Positions 1 to 7,508 of a stretch of 43,443 nucleotides of DNA are shown one piece after another. The first letter of the stretch is position 1. Each line of letters starts with the position of its first letter. Origin of the DNA: JADDRA01 sp051005375 (GTDB lineage: Bacteria > Actinomycetota > Acidimicrobiia > Acidimicrobiales > CADCSY01). Below the pieces are notes generated by a model, which searched no databases, was not told where the DNA came from, and saw only the letters and a list, made by a program, of their open reading frames with translations. The DNA lies in NCBI GenBank assembly GCA_051005375.1, contig JBPCJK010000062.1, positions 1 to 43,443 of the forward strand, written 5' to 3'. The translations under genes were made by a program, and so were the position numbers.

Positions 1-86
1 GACGCCTCCGGGGCTGCCAGCCCGCCGACGGCAAGGTAGCCCCAAGGGGTGGCCAGGCGAGCAAGGGCGTCGACCAGCCCGCTCAT
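1..86 (-). CDS. N-terminus of a membrane protein, possibly DedA/VTT family (partial)
   Basis: Only the first 28 codons are inside the window; the gene runs off the left edge. The peptide starts MSGLVDALARLATPWGYLAV and continues into a Gly/Ala-rich hydrophobic stretch. This resembles the start of DedA-type (SNARE-associated/VTT) membrane proteins, but too little is visible to be sure. The ATG overlaps the TGA of the upstream DUF1232 gene as ATGA, so the two are probably translationally coupled and co-transcribed leftward. Confidence 0.5.
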   Translation of the reverse strand, partial: MSGLVDALARLATPWGYLAVGGLAAPEA

Positions 87-523
87 GGACTCGGTGGGGG
101 CGGTGTGGCGCCGTCGCCGGGCTCTTCCGTCGCCGGCGGCGGCGCGGCAGTGCCGATGAGTCGTTCGAGCAGGCGGGGTTGGCCGGGCCAGGCGGCAAAC
201 AGGATCTCCGGCGGCACCCGACGGGCGGCGTAGCGAAGCGCCAGGGCCACGACCACCACGTCGGCGATGGGGCCGATCACGGGCAGGAACTCGGGGATCA
301 GATCGACGGGCGAGAGGACCCAGAGACCGGCGAAGCCGACGGCGACTTTGGCTCGGCGGGGGACCCGGGGGTCGCGCCACAGCCGGCGCACCAGCGTCAG
401 GCAGGCGGGGAGGAAGCCGGCGAGGTCCTTGACGATCCCGGGCGGTAGCCGTCGGGCGAGGAGGATGAGCAGCGACCAAGTGCCCATGAGCGCCACTAAG
501 GTGATCGACAGGATCCGGACCAC
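83..523 (-). CDS. DUF1232 (YkvA-like) membrane protein
   Basis: This 146-residue protein has an N-terminal hydrophobic segment (about residues 4-24). A DUF1232 core follows around residues 45-100, with the family signature LSPVDLIPEFLPVIGPIADV near residues 70-89. The C-terminus is a low-complexity Pro/Ala tail. The start is GTG at 523, chosen because a strong AAGGAGGG Shine-Dalgarno sequence lies just upstream (about 529-536). The molecular role of DUF1232 is not known. It is followed by the DedA-like gene with an ATGA overlap and is divergent from the ChrB-N-like gene, sharing a 53-base promoter region. Confidence 0.85.
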   Translation of the reverse strand: MVRILSITLVALMGTWSLLILLARRLPPGIVKDLAGFLPACLTLVRRLWRDPRVPRRAKVAVGFAGLWVLSPVDLIPEFLPVIGPIADVVVVALALRYAARRVPPEILFAAWPGQPRLLERLIGTAAPPPATEEPGDGATPPPPSP

Positions 524-564
524 GGCGCCCTCCTTGTAACGGCTGCTACATCTCTACCGTAACG

Positions 565-570
565 TAGGAT
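565..570 (+). promoter_or_regulatory. -10 box TAGGAT of the ChrB-N-like gene, leaderless candidate
   Basis: TAGGAT lies 6 bases before the ATG at 577, and there is no Shine-Dalgarno sequence in between. Transcription would start at or next to the start codon. A short inverted repeat, CTAC-N6-GTAG (555-568), overlaps the box and could be an operator. Confidence 0.45.
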
Positions 571-576
571 GAGCCG

Positions 577-1107
577 ATGGAGTGGGTCGTCCTCGTACTT
601 CGGTTACCCACAGAGCCGTCCCGGCATCGGGTGGGGGTGTGGCGGGAGCTGCGGCGGGGCGGCGCTGTCCAGCTCGGCCAGGGCACCTGGGCGCTGCCCC
701 TGCGGCCGGTGTTCACCGAGTGCATCGACCGGGTGGTGGCGCTGGTTGGCCGGGGCGACGGTGAGGTCCTCGTGCTCCACGCCAAGGGTGCCCAGACCGG
801 GGGCAGCCGGCGGCTGGAGGGCCTCTACACCGAGGCCCGTGAGGCGGAGTGGACCGAGTTCCTCTCCGAGTGCGACAAGTACCGGGCCGAGATCGAAGGC
901 GAGATCGCCAAGGAGAAGTTCACCTTGGCCGAACTCGACGAGGAGGAACAGAGCCTCGAGCGCCTCCGACGTTGGCATCGCCAGCTCAGCATCCGTGACG
1001 TGTTCGGCGCTCCTTCCTCGGCCGATGCCCACGACCGGCTCGCCGAGTGCGAGCGTGACCTCGACGGCTTCAGCGGGCGGGTCTACCAAGCTCTCCACGG
1101 CGAGTGA
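577..1107 (+). CDS. ChrB N-terminal-domain-like protein
   Basis: This 176-residue soluble protein opens with VLVLRLPTEPSRHRVGVWRE and a following stretch ending in TWALPLRP. That is the pattern of the N-terminal domain of chromate resistance regulator ChrB (PF20229-like). The second half (about residues 85-135) is charged and probably coiled coil. The C-terminal ChrB domain is absent and no chrA transporter is nearby, so a chromate function should not be assumed. It stands alone, is divergent from DUF1232 and convergent with the response regulator gene. The ATG is the only start that keeps the ChrB-N motif at the N-terminus. Confidence 0.75.
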   Translation: MEWVVLVLRLPTEPSRHRVGVWRELRRGGAVQLGQGTWALPLRPVFTECIDRVVALVGRGDGEVLVLHAKGAQTGGSRRLEGLYTEAREAEWTEFLSECDKYRAEIEGEIAKEKFTLAELDEEEQSLERLRRWHRQLSIRDVFGAPSSADAHDRLAECERDLDGFSGRVYQALHGE

Positions 1108-1192
1108 GAACGCCATCCGCTGCGGCTCCGATGGGCGGGTGGAGTCTCTCGTCTCGAGCCGGCGGGTGTTCAGAGGGGTGTCGACAAGTTGA

Positions 1193-1858
1193 TCAGGGCA
1201 TCCAGCCGGGCCGAACCAGCCCGGCCTCGTAGGCGAACACCACCAGCTGGGCCCGGTCGCGGGCGCTGACCTTGATCATGGCCCGGCTCACGTGGGTCTT
1301 GGCCGTCGCCGAGCTCACGAAGAGGCGCTGGGCGATCTCGTCGTTGGTCATCCCCGCTGCCACCAGCGCCACCACCTCCCGCTCCCGGTCGGTCAGGCGG
1401 CCGAGGTCGGGGATGACGGCCGGGTCCTTGGCCCGGGTGGCGAACTCCTCGATCAGCCGTCGGGTGACCCCGGGAGAGAGCAGGGCGTCACCCGCCACCA
1501 CTGCCCGCACCGCCCGCAGCAACTCGGCCGGCTCAGTGTCTTTGACGAGGAAGCCGTTGGCCCCGATCCGGATGGCCTCGAAGACGTACTCGTCAAGGTC
1601 GAAGGTGGTGAAGATGATGACCTTCACGCCGGCGAGCCGCTCGTCGCCGGCGATGCGCCGGGTGGCGGCCAGGCCGTCGACACCGGGCATGCGGATGTCC
1701 ATCAGCACCACGTCAGGGCGAAGCTCGATCGCCAGGCGCACGGCGGCCTCGCCATCGGACGCCTCCCCGGCTACCACAATGTCCTCCTGGGCGTCGAGCA
1801 GTGCTCGGAAGCCTCCTCGCACGAGGGCCTGATCGTCGGCGATGACCACCGAGATCAC
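1193..1858 (-). CDS. NarL/FixJ-family response regulator
   Basis: This protein has 221 residues. The receiver domain has acidic residues D8 and D9, phospho-acceptor D54 (VLMDIRMPG), a TT pair near residue 85 and the K of FLVKD. A LuxR-type HTH follows (about residues 150-210), with LTDREREVVALVAAG and TNDEIAQRLFVSSATAKTHV. It would bind DNA after phosphorylation by the adjacent kinase. It starts with GTG overlapping the kinase stop as GTGA. The regulator is intact although its kinase is frameshifted. Its targets are unknown. Confidence 0.92.
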   Translation of the reverse strand: MISVVIADDQALVRGGFRALLDAQEDIVVAGEASDGEAAVRLAIELRPDVVLMDIRMPGVDGLAATRRIAGDERLAGVKVIIFTTFDLDEYVFEAIRIGANGFLVKDTEPAELLRAVRAVVAGDALLSPGVTRRLIEEFATRAKDPAVIPDLGRLTDREREVVALVAAGMTNDEIAQRLFVSSATAKTHVSRAMIKVSARDRAQLVVFAYEAGLVRPGWMP

Positions 1859-2972
1859 GCTGGGCCCTCCGGAAGCCGGGCCAGGACCCGGAAGCCCCCG
1901 CCGGGTCGGGGTCCTGCCTCCACCGTGCCGCCCAGCGCCCGTGCCCGCTCACGCATCCCGCTGATGCCGTTCCCGGGGTTGGCCCGGCCGCCGACACCGT
2001 CGTCGGTCACCTCGATGGTCACGCCTTCGCCGCCATAACCGAGGTGCACGGTGACCTCGTGGGCTCGAGCGTGTCGGGTGACGTTGGTGAGCGCCTCCTG
2101 GATGATCCGGTAGGCGGCCAGCTCCACGCTGGCGGGCAGCGTCGGCGCCGGTCCATCGTGATCGAGGCGCACATCCAGGCCTCCACTGCGGACTTCGGCG
2201 ACGAGCGCATCCAGGTCGGCCAAGCTCGGCGCCGGAGCCTTCGGCGCCTCCTCGCCGTGGCGCAGGAGGTCGAGGGCGCCCCGCAGCTCTCGCAGCGTCT
2301 TCCCACTCGCCTCCTTGATGTTGGCCAGCGCCGGGCGGGCCTGATCGGGCTGCTGGTCGATGAGGTGGAGGGCGACGCTCGCCTGCACGTTGATGAGGGA
2401 GATGTTGTGGGCCAACACGTCGTGTAGCTCCCGGGCCAGATTCAGGCGCTGCTCGCCGAGGCGACGTCGCTCTTCGTCCTCCTTTGCCCGCTCCACTTCG
2501 GCAGCCTGTTGGCGGCGGATCCTGACTACCTCCGAGATCGCCAACACCAGGGCGAGCCATCCGGCGACGAGTGCCAGTGGACGACTCCAGGATCATGGGC
2601 GGCCCTGGGGTCGACGACGGAGGCGAGGACGTAGCCGACGAAGCCACCCGCCGCCAGCAACCAGGTGGTGCGGCGGTGACCAGCCTGGACGGCGGCGAAG
2701 AAGGCAACCACGACGCTGACGAAGATGGGACCGTACGGGTAGCCCAGTCCGATGTAGACGTCGGCGGCACCTGCCGCCACCGCCACGGCCACGAGCGGCC
2801 ACCGATCACGGCGGCTGAGGGCGGCGGGACCGAGGAGCACGAGCACCAGGGCGACGCCGTCGATCGCCCTGCGTTCCGGTTGGTCGTCAGCCGCCCCGAA
2901 GGAGCCGACGACCTGGAAGAACCCGATGCCGAGTGCGCTGGCCCAGACGGCGGTTCTCGGCCACGGTCGCAT
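1855..2972 (-). pseudogene. DesK/LiaS-type sensor histidine kinase, disrupted by a one-base deletion
   Basis: Reading from 2972, the first frame gives MRPWPRTAVWASALGIGFFQ and about four membrane segments. It then runs into missense (HWHSSPDG...) and a TAG. A second frame carries on from about 2583: PLALVAGWLALVLAISEVV, the HisKA_3 box (LARELHDVLAHNIS) and the HATPase_c domain (EALTNVTRHA; TDDGVGG). Adding one base near 2578-2590, for example CC to CCC, fuses them into a normal kinase of about 370 residues. As written, the cell would make either a truncated membrane protein or, from an internal GTG at 2547, a soluble 230-residue kinase core. It precedes the response regulator with a GTGA overlap. 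Confidence 0.85.
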
Positions 2973-3039
2973 ACCGGCACGGTAGGCCGGGTCGCCACCG
3001 CTGTCGTCGGCGCAGGGTAGTAGCCGGGCCTGCGCCCGA

Positions 3040-3052
3040 CGGCGTAACGCCG
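3040..3052. promoter_or_regulatory. 13-bp palindrome CGGCGT-A-ACGCCG upstream of the kinase/regulator operon
   Basis: This perfect inverted repeat with a one-base centre lies about 70 bases upstream of the kinase start at 2972. Position and symmetry fit an operator for the leftward two-component operon. No regulator can be named. Confidence 0.3.
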
Positions 3053-3116
3053 GGTGTGTGCTCCGGACCGCAACCGCGAGGCGGAGTCACCACACCGTCG
3101 GTCCGGAATGTGAGAG

Positions 3117-3187
3117 AGCGGGTGACGGGTGTCGAACCCGCGTCACCAGCTTGGAAGGCTGGAGCTCTACCGTTGAGCTACACCCGC
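3117..3187 (-). tRNA. tRNA-Gly(TCC)
   Basis: The minus strand folds as a complete cloverleaf. The acceptor is GCGGGTG/CACCCGC, the D arm is GCTC...GAGC, the anticodon stem CCAGC/GCTGG surrounds loop CTTCCAA (anticodon TCC), and the T arm is GCGGG-TTCGACA-CCCGT with a wobble closing pair. The discriminator base is T. CCA is not encoded. Length is 71 nt. Confidence 0.95.
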
Positions 3188-3281
3188 GTCGCCGTCAGGC
3201 TAGTACCCGCTCAACACGACTGGTTGGTCGTTCCCGCGGTAGTGGCGTCATGGGTTGGTCAGTGAGTCGGTCGGTCACCGG

Positions 3282-3318
3282 GTGCGTGCGGGCGTGCGTG
3301 CGGTGGTGCGTGCGTGCG
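3282..3318. repeat. GTGC-type short tandem repeat between the two tRNA genes
   Basis: The stretch consists of imperfect repeats of GTGC/GTGCGTGC and lies directly downstream of tRNA-Pro, which is read leftward. No gene or clear terminator is visible in the 130 bases between the tRNAs. Confidence 0.5.
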
Positions 3319-3390
3319 TCGGGGAGACGGGATTTGAACCCGCGACCTCCTGCTCCCAAAGCAGGTGCGCTACCGCTGCGCTACTCCCCG
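3319..3390 (-). tRNA. tRNA-Pro(TGG)
   Basis: The minus strand gives acceptor CGGGGAG/CTCCCCG, D stem GCGC/GCGC, anticodon stem CCTGC/GCAGG around loop TTTGGGA (anticodon TGG), and T arm GCGGG-TTCAAAT-CCCGT. The discriminator is A and no CCA is encoded. The length is 72 nt with a short D loop. Confidence 0.95.
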
Positions 3391-3450
3391 TGCGACCCAC
3401 GGTAGCCGCCGACCGGTTCGAGCCTTCTGCTTCATTGATCACTCGGGTAG

Positions 3451-3674
3451 GGAAGCACGGTCTCTCAGAAGGGTCAGGTGACCTCCCCAAGGCGCTCCGA
3501 GATCGCCTGGGGATCAGGGCCGGTGAGGTACTAGAAATCCACGAGGAGCGTGGCCGACTGGTGGCCGTGAAGGCAACCGCCGACGACCTCGATCGGCAGT
3601 ACGGGATCCTTCGCCTCGACGGGGGCAGCGATCGGGCCGTCGAGGAGCTGCGAGGACCGGCGGGCTTGGAATGA
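3451..3674 (+). pseudogene. Degraded AbrB/MazE-type antitoxin
   Basis: One frame gives STVSQKGQVT (3454-3483). After a shift, the next frame gives LPKALRDRLGIRAGEVLEIH and 46 further residues to the TGA at 3672. Together they form a swapped-hairpin AbrB-type DNA-binding domain. ACC-CTC has become ACC-TC, a one-base loss near 3485. An in-frame TAG at 3448 sits where a start codon is expected, so the start is also lost. The stop overlaps the next gene's ATG as ATGA, the usual arrangement of an antitoxin and its toxin. Confidence 0.7.
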
Positions 3675-3993
3675 TCACCGCGGTCGACATCAACGTGCTG
3701 CTCGACGTCTTCGGGGCTGATCCTGCTCACGGTCCTGCGTCTCGCTCCGCGTTGCGAGACCCTGCATCGCCAACGGGGGCATTGTCGCCTGCTAGGTGGT
3801 GTGGGCCGAGGTGACCGGATTCTTTGCGTCTGGACAGGCTGCCGAGGATGCCATGGCCGGTGTCCAGGTCACCTTCAGCGCCATGAGCCGCCAGGCCGCG
3901 TTGGAAGCCGCGCAAGCCTGCAGAGGGTCCCGGGACCGCGGCTTCCACCGCACCTGCTATCGCAAGCTGCCGGTGCTCGACCCCATCGCCTGA
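3671..3993 (+). pseudogene. Degraded PIN-domain (VapC-like) toxin
   Basis: It begins MITAVDINVLLDVFGADPAH, a classic PIN start with the first catalytic Asp (VDxNVLLD). The frame is lost near 3762-3766. The correct later frame reads CIANGGIVAC, then a TAG, then VVWAEVTGFFASGQAAEDAM. The stop probably replaces a GAG codon. The C-terminal part (DRGFHRTCYRKLPVLDP) follows directly on AALEAAQACRGSR, so the central helices and two further acidic residues are deleted. Three independent lesions make this a dead toxin gene. Confidence 0.75.
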
Positions 3994-4043
3994 GGTTCTC
4001 CCGGCTCCAGGGGCACACCGCACGGGTACTCCTGGCGTCCCGT

Positions 4044-4049
4044 TACACT
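4044..4049 (+). promoter_or_regulatory. -10 box TACACT of tig
   Basis: TACACT lies 10 bases before GTG 4060 (7 before TTG 4057). No Shine-Dalgarno sequence separates them, so a leaderless or near-leaderless transcript is likely. Confidence 0.5.
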
Positions 4050-4059
4050 GCCCCTCTTG

Positions 4060-5451
4060 GTGCGAACCACTGTCGAGCCCGCAGAGGGCAACCGGGTCAA
4101 GCTCGTGGTCGAGGTCGACGAGCAGGAGTTCGACAAGGCCATCGATGCCGCCTTCCGCCGGATCGCTCGGGAGGCACGCATCCCCGGCTTTCGCCCCGGC
4201 AAGGCGCCTCGGCGGATCCTCGAGGCCCGTGTCGGTGCCGACGTGGCTCGTCAGGAGGCCCTGCGGGAGTCGCTTCCCGAGTACTACGAACGAGCGATCA
4301 GCGAAGCCGACGTGGACGCCATCGCACCGCCGGAGATCGATGTCACCGCCGGCAGAGACGAGGGTCCGGTGACCTTCGACGCTCTGGTCGAGGTCCGGCC
4401 CAAGGTGCGGGTCCCCGGCTACGACCACCTGCGGGTCACCGTACCTGACCCCAAGGTCAGCGACGCCGAGGTGGACGCCCAGCTCGAACGGCTGCGGGCC
4501 CAGTTCGGCGAGCTGGTGGTCGTGCACCGGCCGGCCACCGACGGTGACCACGTCACCATCGACATCGCCGGCTCGCTGGGCGGTGAGCCGGTCGAGGGGC
4601 TCACGGCTGACGACTACCTCTATGAGGTCGGCAGCGAGGCCATCGTCGCCGAGGTCGACCAGGAGCTGCGGGGAGCCAAGGTGGGCGACATCCTGGCCTT
4701 CGACGTCGAGCACCCCGACCCTGAGGAGCACCGGAGGATCCACCTGCGTGTCCTGGTCAAGGAAGTCAAGGAGAAGGTCCTCCCCGACGTCGACGACGAG
4801 TGGGCCAACGAGGCGTCGGAGTTCGACACCGTGGTCGAGCTCCGTGACCATCTGCGAGGGCGCCTGGCCGAGATCAAGCCGGCCCAGAGCAGGGCGGCGC
4901 TCGAGGACGGGACCTTGGCCGCCGTGGTCGGCCTGGTCGACGACGAGCCGCCGGCCACGCTGGTCGAGGCCGAAGTCGAGCGTCAGGCCCAGCAGCTTGT
5001 GTTCCAGCTCCGGTCACAGGGGCTGTCGGTGACCGACTACCTGGAGTCCTCCGGCCGCAGCTCCGAGGAGCTGAGTACGCAGTTGCGCACCAGGGCCGTC
5101 GATGCCGTCAAGGCCGACCTGGCGCTGAGAGCCGTGGCCGAGGCCGAGGCTATCGAGGCGACCGGCGACGAGCTGGACGCCCAGATCCACCGGGTGGCCC
5201 ACCAGGTGGGTGAGGACCCGGCTGACGTGCGCCGCCGGCTCGAGCGCGCCGATCAGCTTCAGGCAGTACGATCCGATGTCGAGAGGACCAAGGCCCTCGC
5301 CTGGCTGGTCGAGCACGCCGAGATCGTGGACGAGGAAGGCCGGCCGGTCGACCGGAGCGACCTTGAGCCTGCCGTCACCGAGCACGATCAGGCCGACGAC
5401 GACCAGGCCCATGATCACGACGCAGCGATGGCTGAGGAGCAGACCGCATGA
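4060..5451 (+). CDS. tig: Trigger factor, ribosome-associated chaperone and peptidyl-prolyl isomerase
   Basis: Trigger factor binds at the polypeptide exit tunnel and folds nascent chains. The N-terminal ribosome-binding domain (about residues 1-110) carries the signature IPGFRPGKAPRRIL. An FKBP-like PPIase domain follows (about 155-235; GDHVTIDIAGSLGGEPVEG). The C-terminal helical chaperone arms extend to about residue 430. The tail after that is acidic and His-rich (DDDQAHDHDA). The length is 463 residues, normal for the family. TTG 4057 and GTG 4060 are adjacent possible starts; GTG is preferred. Its stop overlaps clpP as ATGA, the usual tig-clpP-clpX operon. Confidence 0.97.
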   Translation: MRTTVEPAEGNRVKLVVEVDEQEFDKAIDAAFRRIAREARIPGFRPGKAPRRILEARVGADVARQEALRESLPEYYERAISEADVDAIAPPEIDVTAGRDEGPVTFDALVEVRPKVRVPGYDHLRVTVPDPKVSDAEVDAQLERLRAQFGELVVVHRPATDGDHVTIDIAGSLGGEPVEGLTADDYLYEVGSEAIVAEVDQELRGAKVGDILAFDVEHPDPEEHRRIHLRVLVKEVKEKVLPDVDDEWANEASEFDTVVELRDHLRGRLAEIKPAQSRAALEDGTLAAVVGLVDDEPPATLVEAEVERQAQQLVFQLRSQGLSVTDYLESSGRSSEELSTQLRTRAVDAVKADLALRAVAEAEAIEATGDELDAQIHRVAHQVGEDPADVRRRLERADQLQAVRSDVERTKALAWLVEHAEIVDEEGRPVDRSDLEPAVTEHDQADDDQAHDHDAAMAEEQTA

Positions 5452-6125
5452 CCGATCCGATCCGCACACTGCAGCTCCTTGCCGGCGGCGACGACCGCCT
5501 GCGGGCCTTCAGCTACCTGGTGCCCACCGTGGTGGAGCAGACCAACCGGGGGGAGCGGGCCTTCGACCTGTACTCCCGGCTGCTCAAGGAGAACATCATC
5601 TTCCTGGCCACCCCCATCGATGACACCATCGCCAACCTGGTCGTGGCCCAGATGCTGCACCTGGAGTCCGAGAACGCCGAGCGCGACATCAGCCTGTACA
5701 TCAACTCTCCTGGCGGCGACATCACCGCGTTGTTCGCCATCTACGACACCATGCAGTACATCAAGCCCGACATCACCACCCTGTGCTTCGGGCAGGCGGC
5801 GTCGGCGGCGGCGGTGCTGCTGGCGGCGGGGGCCAAAGGCAAGCGCATGGCCCTGCCCCGAGCCCGGATCATCATCCACCAGCCCTACGGACAGGCCATG
5901 GGCCAGGCCGCCGACATCGAGTTGGCGGCCAAGGAGATCGAACGGATGCGCACGATGCTCGAGGAGATGCTGGCCAGCCATACCGGCCAGCCCACCGAGA
6001 AGGTGCACCGGGACACTGATCGCGACTTCGTGATGTCGGCGGCCGAGGCCAAGGACTACGGCATCATCGACGAGGTCTTGAGCACACGGGAGTCGGCTCC
6101 GGTCGACGCCGCGGCCACCGCGTAG
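5448..6125 (+). CDS. clpP: ATP-dependent Clp protease proteolytic subunit
   Basis: This 225-residue serine peptidase assembles into the ClpP double ring fed by ClpX. The catalytic triad is visible as S119 (GQAASAAAVLL), H144 (IIIHQPYG) and D193 (RDTDRDF). An N-terminal propeptide-like stretch precedes the hydrophobic-patch region LKENIIFLATPIDD. It is translationally coupled to tig through ATGA and lies 33 bases before clpX. Many actinobacteria carry two clpP genes in tandem; only one is here. Confidence 0.97.
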   Translation: MTDPIRTLQLLAGGDDRLRAFSYLVPTVVEQTNRGERAFDLYSRLLKENIIFLATPIDDTIANLVVAQMLHLESENAERDISLYINSPGGDITALFAIYDTMQYIKPDITTLCFGQAASAAAVLLAAGAKGKRMALPRARIIIHQPYGQAMGQAADIELAAKEIERMRTMLEEMLASHTGQPTEKVHRDTDRDFVMSAAEAKDYGIIDEVLSTRESAPVDAAATA

Positions 6126-6158
6126 GCAACCGAGCGAGAATCAGGAACCGGGGGGCAG

Positions 6159-7436
6159 ATGGCGAGGATCGGCGATGGCGGCGGGGACCTGTTGAAGTGC
6201 TCCTTCTGCGGTAAATCGCAGAAGCAGGTGAAGAAGCTCATCGCCGGTCCCGGCGTGTACATCTGCGACGAGTGCATCGACCTGTGCAACGAGATCATCG
6301 AAGAGGAGCTGTCGGAGACCGCTGAGCTGCGCTTCGACGAGTTGCCCAAGCCGCGCGACATCCACGACTTCCTCGACGACTACATCGTCGGCCAGGACCA
6401 CGCCAAGAAGATCCTCTCGGTGGCGGTCTACAACCACTACAAGCGTGTCCAGGTGGGTACGGCCAGCGGTGCCGACGTCGAGTTGGCGAAGTCCAACATC
6501 CTGCTGCTGGGGCCCACGGGGTGCGGCAAGACGCTGCTGGCTCAGACCCTGGCCCGCATGCTCAACGTCCCCTTCGCAATCGCCGACGCCACCGCCTTGA
6601 CCGAGGCCGGCTATGTGGGCGAAGACGTGGAGAACATCCTCCTCAAGCTCATCCAGTCGGCCGACTACGACGTCAAGAAGGCCGAGACCGGCATCATCTA
6701 CATCGACGAGATCGACAAGGTGGCCCGCAAGTCGGAGAACCCGTCGATCACCCGCGACGTCTCCGGCGAGGGCGTGCAGCAGGCGTTGTTGAAGATCCTG
6801 GAGGGCACCACCGCCTCGGTTCCGCCCCAAGGGGGGCGCAAGCACCCCCACCAGGAGTTCATCCAGATCGATACCACCAACATCCTGTTCATCTGCGGCG
6901 GCGCCTTCGCCGGATTGGAGAGGATCATCGAGTCCCGCATCGGCCGCAAGGGGGTCGGCTTCGGGGCCGACATCCGCCGGGCGGCTGACAAGGACGTGGG
7001 TGAGATCCTGGCCAAGGTGTTGCCCGAGGACCTGCTGCGCTTCGGGTTGATCCCTGAGTTCATTGGGCGTCTCCCGGTGATCAGCGCAGTGTCGAGCCTC
7101 GACGCCGACGCCTTGGTCAGCATCCTGGTCGAGCCCAAGAACGCCCTGGTCAAGCAGTACCAGCGCATGTTCGAGTTCGAGGACGTCGAGCTCGAGTTCT
7201 CGGGCGAGGCGCTGGAGGCCGTCGCCGAACAGGCGCTCCTGCGGGGGACGGGGGCACGGGGGCTGCGGGCCATCCTCGAAGAGGTCCTGCTCCACGTCAT
7301 GTACGACCTGCCCAGCGTGAGCGACGTGGGCCGCTGCGTCATCGATCGCCAGGTGGTGCAGGACAAGGTCAACCCGACCCTGGTGCCCCGGGCGGAAACG
7401 CCGCGGACGCAGCGGCCGCGACGCGCCGCCAGCTGA
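6159..7436 (+). CDS. clpX: ClpX, AAA+ unfoldase of ClpXP
   Basis: This protein has 425 residues. The N-terminal zinc-binding domain has C14, C17, C36 and C39 (CSFC ... CDEC). Walker A is GPTGCGKT (118-125), Walker B is IIYIDEID with D183/E184, and a sensor-2 GARGLR motif lies near the C-terminus. ClpX recognises tagged substrates and threads them into ClpP. The start ATG at 6159 is preceded by a G-rich stretch (GGGGGG) serving as Shine-Dalgarno. The C-terminal tail after the AAA+ module is short and basic. Confidence 0.97.
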   Translation: MARIGDGGGDLLKCSFCGKSQKQVKKLIAGPGVYICDECIDLCNEIIEEELSETAELRFDELPKPRDIHDFLDDYIVGQDHAKKILSVAVYNHYKRVQVGTASGADVELAKSNILLLGPTGCGKTLLAQTLARMLNVPFAIADATALTEAGYVGEDVENILLKLIQSADYDVKKAETGIIYIDEIDKVARKSENPSITRDVSGEGVQQALLKILEGTTASVPPQGGRKHPHQEFIQIDTTNILFICGGAFAGLERIIESRIGRKGVGFGADIRRAADKDVGEILAKVLPEDLLRFGLIPEFIGRLPVISAVSSLDADALVSILVEPKNALVKQYQRMFEFEDVELEFSGEALEAVAEQALLRGTGARGLRAILEEVLLHVMYDLPSVSDVGRCVIDRQVVQDKVNPTLVPRAETPRTQRPRRAAS

Positions 7437-7441
7437 CCCGG

Positions 7442-7477
7442 GCCACGGCGGATTATCGCCGTAAATGACACAGAGCC
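7442..7477. repeat. 36-bp palindromic element, copy 1 (intergenic)
   Basis: The element has a hairpin ACGGCG-N6-CGCCGT (7445-7462), then TAA, a variable 7-base spacer and AGAGCC. A second copy at 36240-36275 matches at about 30 of 36 positions with identical length, including 12 bases in the left part and the run ATCGCCGTAA. This copy lies just after the clpX stop codon, where it could also act as a 3' hairpin. The shared sequence outside the stem argues for a dispersed element rather than two unrelated hairpins. Confidence 0.65.
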
Positions 7478-7508
7478 ATCGCCCACCACCCAACCAGAGG
7501 AGACCGCC

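Noticed and set aside
577..1107. Chromate resistance operon
   Set aside because: Only the ChrB N-terminal domain is present; there is no ChrB C-terminal domain and no chrA.
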